The notes beneath the pieces were generated by a model, which worked only from the letters and a program-made list of their open reading frames with translations, ran no database searches and was not told the DNA's origin. The position numbers and the translations under genes are program-made. Of a stretch of DNA of 6,273 nt, positions 1 through 5,849 are shown in pieces; the first letter of the stretch is position 1, and the number at the start of each line of letters is the position of its first letter. The DNA is taken from the NCBI GenBank assembly GCA_023395695.1, contig JAEWYJ010000083.1, positions 1 through 6,273 on the forward strand. The letters run 5' to 3'. Source of the stretch: Bacillota bacterium. GTDB lineage: Bacteria; Bacillota; Clostridia; Oscillospirales; Ruminococcaceae.

Positions 1-41
1 GATCTGGGGGAATAAGCAACGCGCAGGCGTCAGCGCATAAA

Positions 42-75
42 AAAGCTGTCATGTAAAAAATCACATGACAGCTTT
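42..75. terminator. Perfect 13-bp hairpin, probable bidirectional terminator
   Basis: Bases 42-54 (AAAGCTGTCATGT) are the exact reverse complement of 63-75, with an 8-nt A-rich loop. On the plus strand the stem is followed only by TTT of the stem and then CGCCC. On the minus strand it continues into six U residues, so it should work better for a transcript running leftward. It could also close a rightward gene lying left of the window: plus-strand frames ending at 13-15 (TAA) or 38-40 (TAA) are both open to the window edge, but they are too short to call. The dyad is certain; its direction of use is inferred. Confidence 0.7.
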
Positions 76-189
76 CGCCCAACGGGCAGCCTGTAAAGTT
101 CGGGGCAAACGCTTTCCCGAACCTCACGCGGCGTTGTTAGTTTGCGCAGCTCTACGCGTTTTATACAAAAAAGTATTTTTGCATAAAGG

Positions 190-218
190 TTGCATTGCCA
201 AAGCTTTTATGCTATCAT
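190..218 (+). promoter_or_regulatory. secG promoter
   Basis: TTGCAT (190-195) and TATCAT (213-218) are separated by exactly 17 bp, and TG at 210-211 gives an extended -10. Transcription should begin near 225, leaving a leader of about 45 nt before secG. The leader holds a small 7-bp hairpin, AAGCATA (229-235) with TATGCTT (240-246). A GCATAAA (181-187) / TTTATGC (206-212) inverted repeat brackets the promoter spacer and could be an operator. The 76-189 stretch to the left holds no gene that I can support on either strand. Confidence 0.7.
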
Positions 219-269
219 TATCCAGTCAAAGCATATTGTTATGCTTCAAATGAATCGGAGGTCATATTA

Positions 270-512
270 ATGGGAATGTTAGAAATTGTCGGCGGTTTTG
301 TGCTGATTGTATTGTGTGTCATCATTATTGCTGCCGTTACCGCTCAGGAATCCAAGAGTGGACTTGGCACCATTGCAGGCGAGTCTTCCGGAACCTTTTT
401 TGATAAAAACCGTGGAAAAACCAAAGATGCCATGCTGGTTAGGGCAACCACCATCACCGGTATTGCCATGGCGGTTGTTACCTTAATTGTTCTTTTCGCC
501 TCGCTGAGATAG
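270..512 (+). CDS. secG: Preprotein translocase subunit SecG
   Basis: An 80-residue membrane protein of the SecG family, the small non-essential partner of SecYE in the Sec translocon, which assists SecA-driven export across the cytoplasmic membrane. The sequence shows two hydrophobic helices, about residues 5-24 (VGGFVLIVLCVIIIAAV) and 59-78 (TTITGIAMAVVTLIVLFAS). They are joined by a polar Gly/Ser-rich loop with the family-typical pattern QESKSGLG...SGTFF. The length matches the family (about 75-110). The ATG at 270 is chosen over the ATG at 195 because GGAGG lies at 257-261 with 8-nt spacing, and because the extra 25 residues would overlap the promoter. In many Firmicutes secG precedes rnr, as here, but a strong terminator separates the two genes in this window. 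Confidence 0.94.
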   Translation: MGMLEIVGGFVLIVLCVIIIAAVTAQESKSGLGTIAGESSGTFFDKNRGKTKDAMLVRATTITGIAMAVVTLIVLFASLR

Positions 513-528
513 TCTTAAATTATGGTGA

Positions 529-564
529 CGGAGTTCTGCTTTTGTGGCGGAACTCCGTTTTTTT
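529..564 (+). terminator. secG intrinsic terminator
   Basis: Starts 17 nt after the secG stop codon. CGGAGTTC (529-536) pairs with GAACTCCG (550-557), and the stem extends inward by T-G, G-C and C-G pairs to a 7-nt loop (540-546). A run of seven T follows (558-564). This is a textbook Rho-independent terminator, so most secG transcripts should end before rnr. Confidence 0.93.
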
Positions 565-713
565 CATGGTATCGTATCTTTAAGGGGCGGGCTGCTTTCG
601 GTCGGTTTTTCTGGCTGGAGCCCGGCGCGCCGGAAATGCCCGGTCTCCTGCAACGGACAGGTTGAAAAATTTCATGTAAAGCATGTCCGGTTTTAATGAT
701 GAAAGGGATGCAC

Positions 714-2834
714 ATGTCAGATTTAGAAAAAAGAATTCGGGTGCAGCTGCGCAAAAGCGGCAAAAAACCCATAGCGCACAAAGAGCTGCGCCGCCGCGCC
801 GGGGTGGATAAAAAGGATATCGACGAATATCAGAAGTTGATCAGCGGCATGCAGGCGCGTGGCGAAATCATTGGCGAAAACCGCCGCGTTGTTCTCTCGC
901 AAAATGTCGGCGCGCGGCCGGCCACCATTATAAAGGTCAAAAGCACCTTTGGCTTTGCGCGCCCGGACGGTGCGGATCGGGATGTTTTTGTCCCGGGCCG
1001 GCAGCTCATGGGCGCTATGCCCGGCGACCGGGTTATGCTTCGGGTGAAGAAGTCCGACGGGGAGCTTGACGCCGGCGAGGTGCTGTCGTTTTTAGAGCGC
1101 GCCCGCGTGCGCCTGTCCGGTACGGCCAGAACCAATGCTTACGGGGAGCTGGAGCTGGTCCCCGACAACACTGCCTTTGCACCGCTGCTCATTGAAGGCC
1201 AGCGGCGTGCGGCCCAAAGCGGTGAAAAGGTTGTCGTTACCATCCGGCAGGATGGCGACAGTCACCGCGATTACCGCGCGGTGGTCGAAAACCGTTACGG
1301 AAGTGCGATGCTGGCCAAGAACTGTTGCGATGCCATTCTTGATGCCGCCGGTATCGACCGGCATTTTGGGCCCGAGGTTTTACAGGCGGCCGAAAAGGCC
1401 GCTGCGCGCGACATCTCGCAGGAGCTGTCTAACCGGCTGGATCTACGCAATGAGCCGATTTTTACAATAGACGGCGCCGATACAAAGGATATTGACGACG
1501 CGGTATCGTTGAAAAAAACCGAAACCGGATGGCAATTGGGCGTGCACATTGCCGACGTCAGCCACTATGTTGCCCCGAACAGCCCGCTGGATAACGACGC
1601 TTATCGCCGCGGTACATCGGTCTATTTTGCCGATTCGGTTATCCCTATGCTGCCACCCGCGCTTTCAAACGGGGCCTGTTCGCTCAATCCGCAGGAGGAC
1701 AGGCTGGCTTTTTCGGCGCTGATGACGTTGGACGCCGACGGGGGACTGACCGGTTTCCGCTTTGCCAAAACAGTCATACGCTCCCGCGTTAAAGGCGTTT
1801 ATGACGAGGTTAATCGCCTTCTGGCAGGGGAACAGGATAGAGCGCTCCAAGAAAAATATAGAGAGGTTCAGCCTCAGCTGTTGCAAATGGCGCAGCTGGC
1901 CGGGCTGCTGCAAAGGCAGCGTACACGGCGTGGCGCGCTTGCGTTAAGCTCGACCGAGTCAAAAATTAAGGTGGATGAAAACGGTGCGGCGGCGGACATT
2001 CTCCCCCGCGTGCAGGGGCAGGCCGAGCGCCTTATAGAGGAGCTGATGCTCACCGCCAACGAGGCGGCGGCCACGCTGGCATTGGAGCAGCAGCTGCCGT
2101 TTGTATTCCGCGTACACGAGACCCCCGCGCCCGAAAAGCTGGCGGTGCTCAAGGAGCTGCTCGACGCAGTGGGGCTGTTTTCGGGCAAGGTAGAGCCGGG
2201 GGTGCGCCCGTCGGTGCTGTCTGATATTTTACAGAGAGCCGGCGAGACGCCCTATGCGGTGCTGATTAATTCCGCTATGCTGCGCGCTATGCAAAAGGCT
2301 CGCTATAACGAAAAAAACCTTGGCCACTACGGTCTGGCGCTGGCCAACTATACGCATTTCACCTCGCCGATTCGCCGTTACCCCGACCTGGCGATTCACC
2401 GTATTTTATCGGCATATGTTAAGGGGGATCCGGCAGCAAAGCTGCAAAAGCGCTTTGCTGTCTTTGCGGCGTCCGCCGCCAAGCAGTCCAGCGAGCGTGA
2501 GCTTGCTGCCATGGGTGCGGAGCGCGCCTGCGAGGACTGCTACAAGGCCGAATATATGAGCCGGCACATTGGCGAGCGCTACACCGGCATCGTGACGAGT
2601 GCGGCAGCGCACGGCGTTTATGTCCGGCTGGAGAACACCGTCGAAGGGCTGGTGCGCGTTGAATCGCTCGGCGAGGGCATGCTGTATGACGGCAGAATGC
2701 AGTATGCTGCCGCCGACGGCAAACGACGCGTGCGGGTAGGGGACAGCATAGCGGTCATTGTGGCCGCGGCAGAGGTTTCCACCGGCAGAATAGACTTTGC
2801 GCTGGCCGATTTAATACTCGGCTCTCACGCTTAA
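714..2834 (+). CDS. rnr: Ribonuclease R (3'-5' exoribonuclease, RNB family)
   Basis: A 706-residue hydrolytic 3'-5' exoribonuclease that degrades structured RNA processively in the cytoplasm. Domains in order: an N-terminal winged-helix-like segment (about 1-62); two OB/cold-shock-like domains (about 68-195, including TFGFARPDG..DVFVPG); the RNB catalytic domain; and a C-terminal S1 domain from about residue 620 (GERYTGIVTS...GVYVRLENTVEGLV). The catalytic aspartates of the D-x5-D-x-DD motif are D253, D259, D261 and D262 (IDGADTKDIDDAV). The RNB signature HFTSPIRRYPD is at 548-558. Four in-frame ATGs lie at 696, 699, 708 and 714. I chose 714 because AAAGGG (702-707) sits 6 nt upstream, while the earlier ones lack a ribosome binding site. 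It is shorter than E. coli RNase R (813) and ends right after S1, without the basic tail seen in many homologues. No convincing own promoter is visible in 565-713. smpB, often next in Firmicutes, is absent. Confidence 0.97.
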   Translation: MSDLEKRIRVQLRKSGKKPIAHKELRRRAGVDKKDIDEYQKLISGMQARGEIIGENRRVVLSQNVGARPATIIKVKSTFGFARPDGADRDVFVPGRQLMGAMPGDRVMLRVKKSDGELDAGEVLSFLERARVRLSGTARTNAYGELELVPDNTAFAPLLIEGQRRAAQSGEKVVVTIRQDGDSHRDYRAVVENRYGSAMLAKNCCDAILDAAGIDRHFGPEVLQAAEKAAARDISQELSNRLDLRNEPIFTIDGADTKDIDDAVSLKKTETGWQLGVHIADVSHYVAPNSPLDNDAYRRGTSVYFADSVIPMLPPALSNGACSLNPQEDRLAFSALMTLDADGGLTGFRFAKTVIRSRVKGVYDEVNRLLAGEQDRALQEKYREVQPQLLQMAQLAGLLQRQRTRRGALALSSTESKIKVDENGAAADILPRVQGQAERLIEELMLTANEAAATLALEQQLPFVFRVHETPAPEKLAVLKELLDAVGLFSGKVEPGVRPSVLSDILQRAGETPYAVLINSAMLRAMQKARYNEKNLGHYGLALANYTHFTSPIRRYPDLAIHRILSAYVKGDPAAKLQKRFAVFAASAAKQSSERELAAMGAERACEDCYKAEYMSRHIGERYTGIVTSAAAHGVYVRLENTVEGLVRVESLGEGMLYDGRMQYAAADGKRRVRVGDSIAVIVAAAEVSTGRIDFALADLILGSHA

Positions 2835-2970
2835 TTTAGCTGAAGGCATTTTTAAAAAGACCTCAACTTTGGCGAGTTTTTTGGCTGCGCTTTAAGGCGC
2901 AAAAGGTACGGTTTCCCCTCAGGCTGGTAAGGACTGCACTTTTCCGGCGGCTACGCCTTGTTACACTGAC
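2835..2970. other. Convergent intergenic region without recognisable gene
   Basis: This is the segment between the rnr stop and the shared hairpin. A short stem TGCGC (2886-2890) / GCGCA (2897-2901) is present but lacks a T-tract on the plus strand. An imperfect pairing of the A-rich 2850s with GAGTTTTTT at about 2874-2882 is too weak to call a terminator. No start codon with a ribosome binding site was found on either strand. Confidence 0.4.
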
Positions 2971-3010
2971 AAAAGTCCCATGCAGCCATGAAGTGGCCGC
3001 ATGGGACTTT
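2971..3010. terminator. Shared bidirectional terminator between rnr and iscU
   Basis: AAAGTCCCATGC (2972-2983) pairs perfectly with GCATGGGACTTT (2999-3010). After one mismatch, an inner GCCA/TGGC extension leaves a 5-nt loop. It lies 26 bp past the iscU stop codon. On the minus strand the stem ends in four U (TTTTG), so it is best read as the end of the iscS-iscU operon. Rightward transcripts from rnr meet the same hairpin but with only the three stem T residues. Confidence 0.82.
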
Positions 3011-3036
3011 AAGCTTATTTAGTCGTAGGTCTCGTC

Positions 3037-3492
3037 TTAATGATGCTCGTGGTCGCAGGTGTTGCAGCTTTCACAATGGTGCGGATCGTCGATAATTTTA
3101 CCAACAATCGGCTCAGGGTCGACACCCTGCCTGCGGTAATAATCCGCAAGTGCGGCGCGCACCGCCTGTTCGGCGAGCACCGAGCAATGCACCTTAACAG
3201 GGGGCAGGCCGTCGAGCGCCGTAATAACAGCCTTATTCGAGAGACCGAGCGCTTCTTCCAGCGTCTTGCCCTTGATGAGCTCGGTCGCCATTGAGCTGGT
3301 GGCAATTGCTGCGCCGCAACCAAAGGTTTTGAACTTGACGTCCTTGATAATGCCCTCGTCAATTTTTAGGTACATTTTCATAATATCGCCGCAAACCGCA
3401 TTGCCGACCTCGCCGACACCGTTGGCGTCCGTGAGCTCGCCCACATTACGCGGATTAGAAAAATGATCCAACACCTTTTCAGAATACATCAT
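3037..3492 (-). CDS. iscU: Iron-sulfur cluster assembly scaffold, IscU/NifU N-terminal type
   Basis: This is the scaffold on which Fe-S clusters are built from sulfur supplied by IscS. The three cluster cysteines appear in family motifs: GNAVCGD, FGCGAAIATSS and LPPVKVHCSVLAEQA. With numbering from the ATG at 3492 they are C34, C59 and C103, with D36 and H102. The His-Cys pair and the LPPVK(V)HC motif mark it as IscU-type rather than the zinc-binding SufU, which lacks that His and carries an insertion. Translation could begin at GTG 3501 (154 aa), ATG 3492 (151 aa) or ATG 3489. AAAGGA at 3505-3510 is only 3 nt from the GTG and 12 nt from ATG 3492. I prefer 3492 because family members begin M(M)YSEKVLDHF. 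It is about 25 residues longer than E. coli IscU (128 aa) because of a tail ending HHCESCNTCDHEHH. It follows iscS by about 30 bp and is surely co-transcribed. Confidence 0.95.
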   Translation of the reverse strand: MMYSEKVLDHFSNPRNVGELTDANGVGEVGNAVCGDIMKMYLKIDEGIIKDVKFKTFGCGAAIATSSMATELIKGKTLEEALGLSNKAVITALDGLPPVKVHCSVLAEQAVRAALADYYRRQGVDPEPIVGKIIDDPHHCESCNTCDHEHH

Positions 3493-3525
3493 ATCTATCA
3501 CACATCCTTTATCTGTTGCAAAAAA

Positions 3526-4713
3526 TTATTTCTGTTCGGCCATCAGTTTTTCCCATACGGGGGACATCGCGCGCAGGCGGGCGATGATGGGCGGCAGCTC
3601 GGAGAGGATATAATCGACATCCTCGTCGGTGTTGTCGTCGCTTAACGAGAGGCGCAGCGAGCCGTGCGCAATTTCATGCGGCAGGCCGATGGCCAGCAGC
3701 ACGTGGCTGGGGTCGAGCGAGCCGGAGGTGCAGGCCGAACCGGAGGAGGCGCAGATGCCCTTCATGTCAAGCATCAGCAGCATCGATTCACCCTCAATAC
3801 CCTCGAACGAAATGTTCAGGCTGCCGGGCAGACGGTGTTCGCGGCTGCCATTTAAACGGCAGCGGGAAATCTCACCCAAAATACCGTCAATCAGGCGGTC
3901 GCGCATCTCCTTACGACGAGCGATGCGGGCGTCCAGATCGGTGGTGGCAATTTCAATGGCGGTGCCCAGCGCCACAATGGAGGCAAGGTTCTCGGTGCCG
4001 GCGCGGCGGCTGCGCTCCTGTGCGCCACCGTCCATAAAAGTATCAATGACGACGCCGTTGCGGACATACAGCACCCCGACGCCCTTGGGCGCGTGAATTT
4101 TGTGCCCTGAAAGCGACAGCATATCAATATTTTGTGCGACAACGTCAATGGACACATTGCCGACCGCCTGCACCGCGTCGGTATGGAATGGCACCTTGGC
4201 CGCGCGGCAGACCGCGCCGATTTCGGAGATGGGCAGCACGGTAGCAATCTCGTTGTTGGCGTACATAATGCTGACCAGCGCAGTGTCGGGGCGAAGAGCC
4301 GCCTTGACCTGATCGGCCGAAACCAGCCCTTCGTGGTCAACCGGCAGATAAGTCACCTCAAAGCCCTGCTTCTCCAACGCCTGAAAAGAATGCAGGACGG
4401 CGTGATGCTCAAAATTGGTGGTAATCAGGTGCTTTTTGCCCTTTTTGGCGCCGACAGAGGCCGTGCCCTTAATAGCCCAGTTGTCCGACTCGGTGCCGCA
4501 GGACGTAAAAAAGATTTCATTGACCTTTGCATTCAATGCTTTTGCGACCTTCTGGCGGGCGGCGTCCAGCGCGGCCCTGGCCTCGCGTCCCTTGGAATAA
4601 ACACTGGAAGGGTTACCGTAATGCTCGGTCAGGTAAGGCAGCATGGCGTCCAGCACGGGTTTGGCCACTGCAGTTGTAGCGGAATTATCCGCATAAACAA
4701 AACGTTTTTCCAT
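3526..4713 (-). CDS. iscS: Cysteine desulfurase IscS/NifS (class I, PLP-dependent)
   Basis: A 395-residue pyridoxal-phosphate enzyme converting L-cysteine to L-alanine and an enzyme-bound persulfide, the sulfur source for IscU and often for tRNA thiolation. It has the expected fold-type I landmarks: [10 protein letters not shown] near the N-terminus; H103 in FEHHAVLH, which stacks on PLP; the NNE of [12 protein letters not shown] (153-155); D179 and Q182 in [10 protein letters not shown]; and the Schiff-base lysine K205 in [13 protein letters not shown]. The [14 protein letters not shown] segment spans 229-242, and the persulfide cysteine is C328 in SSGSACTSG. Spacing of these residues matches E. 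coli IscS almost exactly, so it is a class I enzyme with the flexible active-site loop, not SufS. The ATG at 4713 is supported by GGAGG (4721-4725) 7 nt upstream. It is the first gene of a two-gene operon with iscU. NifS would be the alternative name, but no nitrogenase genes are in view. Confidence 0.97.
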   Translation of the reverse strand: MEKRFVYADNSATTAVAKPVLDAMLPYLTEHYGNPSSVYSKGREARAALDAARQKVAKALNAKVNEIFFTSCGTESDNWAIKGTASVGAKKGKKHLITTNFEHHAVLHSFQALEKQGFEVTYLPVDHEGLVSADQVKAALRPDTALVSIMYANNEIATVLPISEIGAVCRAAKVPFHTDAVQAVGNVSIDVVAQNIDMLSLSGHKIHAPKGVGVLYVRNGVVIDTFMDGGAQERSRRAGTENLASIVALGTAIEIATTDLDARIARRKEMRDRLIDGILGEISRCRLNGSREHRLPGSLNISFEGIEGESMLLMLDMKGICASSGSACTSGSLDPSHVLLAIGLPHEIAHGSLRLSLSDDNTDEDVDYILSELPPIIARLRAMSPVWEKLMAEQK

Positions 4714-4725
4714 GATAAATCCTCC

Positions 4726-4984
4726 AAAAGCGAAATATCGCTGTTTAATACGGTTCCTTTAAATAAGAGTATGCTCTCAGTTAAAGGGGCACGCGGCTTT
4801 CGGCTTTACGCAGTCAGCGCAAATACGGCGGGCGGCAGCATTTCGGAAAATCTTTTATAAAGGATTTTCAGGCGGAAAACTGTCGTCTTGCCGGCCAGAG
4901 AGGGCTCCGGCGGCCACGACGCTTGTAAAATAACGGCCATAATAGAAGAATGCCTCAGAAATAAGAAGCTATACTTTTTTGGTC
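4726..4984 (-). other. Long 5' leader of the iscS-iscU operon
   Basis: About 260 nt separate the predicted start of transcription (near 4984) from the iscS ribosome binding site. Two dyads are clear. GAAAATC (4863-4869) pairs with GATTTTC (4846-4852). CCTTTAA (4756-4762) pairs with TTAAAGG (4781-4787), enclosing an AGAG/CTCT stem with a TATG loop. The second ends about 30 nt upstream of the iscS ribosome binding site. Neither has a T-tract, so they are not terminators. A 44-codon open frame (4940-4806, minus) lies in the leader, but its ribosome binding site is poor (GAGG, 12 nt away). I recognise no known riboswitch class. Confidence 0.45.
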
Positions 4985-4990
4985 GACTTT

Positions 4991-5019
4991 ATTGTATACC
5001 TTATTCGTATAAAATGCAA
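4991..5019 (-). promoter_or_regulatory. Promoter of the iscS-iscU operon with operator-like dyad
   Basis: On the minus strand TTGCAT (5019-5014) and TACAAT (4996-4991) are separated by exactly 17 bp. It lies 10 bp past the rnhA stop codon, so it can only serve the isc genes. A perfect inverted repeat, TATAC (4995-4999) N7 GTATA (5007-5011), fills the spacer and enters the -10 element, a usual place for a repressor site. It does not match the E. coli IscR consensus that I know, and no iscR is in the window. Promoter elements are seen directly; regulation is inferred. Confidence 0.65.
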
Positions 5020-5028
5020 TAGCTTTGG

Positions 5029-5484
5029 CTAACATTTTTGAAACTTTTTACTTTCGGCTACCGCCAGCCGGTCACAGCGCTCGTTTTCGGGGTGCTCGTT
5101 GTGTCCCTTAATCCACACAAAGCGCACATGGTGCTTTTCCAGCAGCGTCAGCAACTCCTGCCAGAGGTCGGCGTTTAACGCGGGTTTTTTATCGGCTTTA
5201 ACCCAGCCGCGCGCGCGCCAGCCGAGCGCCCACCCCTTTTCCACCGCGTCGGTAACATACTTGGAGTCGCTGTAAAGGGTGACGTCACAGGGTTCTTTAA
5301 GCGCCGCAAGCGCCTGTATGACGGCGGTCAGCTCCATGCGGTTATTGGTGGTTTGCCGCTCGCCGCCCGAAAGCTCCCGCTCTGCATCGCCATAACGTAA
5401 AATCGCGCCCCAGCCGCCCGGCCCGGGGTTACCGGAACATGCGCCGTCTGTAAAAATAGAAATCTTTTTTTGCGGTATCGACAT
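5029..5484 (-). CDS. rnhA: Ribonuclease HI
   Basis: A 151-residue endonuclease that cuts RNA in RNA:DNA hybrids, acting in R-loop removal and primer processing in the cytoplasm. The whole protein is one RNase H fold of normal length (E. coli 155). Catalytic residues are D13 ([14 protein letters not shown]), E51 (NNRMEL), D73 (YSDSKY) and D138 (NERCD), with the assisting histidine H128 in the [13 protein letters not shown] flap. The basic handle region of type I enzymes is present ([18 protein letters not shown], about 84-101). The ATG at 5484 has GGAGG (5490-5494) 5 nt upstream. No strong terminator follows; the weak TAGC/GCTA stem right after the gene suggests some readthrough into the isc leader. 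It has its own promoter, divergent from the next gene. Confidence 0.97.
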   Translation of the reverse strand: MSIPQKKISIFTDGACSGNPGPGGWGAILRYGDAERELSGGERQTTNNRMELTAVIQALAALKEPCDVTLYSDSKYVTDAVEKGWALGWRARGWVKADKKPALNADLWQELLTLLEKHHVRFVWIKGHNEHPENERCDRLAVAESKKFQKC

Positions 5485-5556
5485 AAAGCCCTCCAGAATT
5501 TGTGCTATTTTGTATCAAATGGCTATGCGGCCCCGCTTTGCGCAAGGGCACCGGGC

Positions 5557-5574
5557 ACGGCCGACGGCGGCCGT
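5557..5574 (-). repeat. GC-rich inverted repeat in the rnhA leader
   Basis: ACGGCCG (5557-5563) and CGGCCGT (5568-5574) form a perfect 7-bp stem with a 4-nt loop. It would lie within the predicted rnhA 5' leader (about 5611 to 5485), some 60 nt before the ribosome binding site. No T-tract follows on either strand, so it is not a terminator. A direct repeat GGGCAC-C-GGGCAC lies beside it (about 5544-5557 region). Confidence 0.5.
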
Positions 5575-5617
5575 CCAAATCGTTTGAAACGGCTGCCATA
5601 TATTTTCTGTCGAGCCT

Positions 5618-5646
5618 ATTATATTACACCTATACGCCGTACACAA
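5618..5646 (-). promoter_or_regulatory. rnhA promoter
   Basis: On the minus strand TTGTGT (5646-5641) and a perfect TATAAT (5623-5618) are separated by 17 bp. Transcription should begin near 5611, giving a leader of about 125 nt. A CACA (5642-5645) N7 TGTG (5653-5656) dyad overlaps the -35 element. The rightward promoter starts only 26 bp beyond, so the two transcription units are closely divergent. Confidence 0.65.
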
Positions 5647-5671
5647 TAGTAATGTGCCGTTTAAGGATGGC

Positions 5672-5700
5672 TTGACAAATTTGAGGGCAGCGCATATAAT
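5672..5700 (+). promoter_or_regulatory. Perfect consensus sigma-A promoter for the rightward gene
   Basis: TTGACA (5672-5677), a 17-bp spacer, then TATAAT (5695-5700): every base of both hexamers matches the housekeeping consensus. Transcription should begin near 5707, leaving a leader of about 140 nt before the start codon at 5850. Confidence 0.9.
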
Positions 5701-5735
5701 AATTAAATTGTAAAACTATATCGTTGTTATATTTT

Positions 5736-5754
5736 CGGCCGAGCGCCGTTTTTT
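5736..5754 (+). terminator. Possible weak attenuator in the leader of the rightward gene
   Basis: CGGC (5736-5739) and GCCG (5745-5748) form a short stem with a 5-nt loop, directly followed by six T (5749-5754). It starts only about 30 nt into the predicted transcript. Four base pairs is short for an efficient terminator. Further on, a run of eight T (5773-5780) precedes a second hairpin, CGTCGTT (5781-5787) with AATGACG (5795-5801), which contains one G-U pair. Attenuation is inference only. Confidence 0.3.
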
Positions 5755-5849
5755 ATAATGCATTTTGAATTGTTTTTTTTCGTCGTTGACCGGAAATGAC
5801 GGCGGAACTTACATAATATTTTATGAAAACAGAATATGGAGGATTATTT

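Noticed and set aside
98..122. GTTCGGG...CCCGAAC hairpin as a tRNA T-arm or tmRNA end
   Set aside because: The loop is 11 nt instead of 7, there is no matching acceptor stem, D-arm or CCA end, and no tag-coding region.
65..253. A 62-codon plus-strand frame upstream of secG
   Set aside because: It starts inside the terminator hairpin, runs across the secG promoter, has no ribosome binding site and has unconvincing composition.
2944..2972. Similarity of CGGCTACGCCTTGTTAC to the 3' end of 16S rRNA (complement)
   Set aside because: Only a short, interrupted resemblance; flanking bases do not continue as rRNA, so it is taken as chance.
4132..4860. A 242-codon plus-strand open frame opposite iscS
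   Set aside because: It is antisense to a clearly recognised cysteine desulfurase, lacks a ribosome binding site and has no recognisable domain. Long antisense frames are expected in GC-rich coding DNA.
4806..4940. A 44-codon minus-strand frame in the isc leader as a real gene
   Set aside because: The only ribosome binding site (GAGG) is 12 nt from the ATG and the peptide matches nothing I recognise. Kept only as part of the leader finding.
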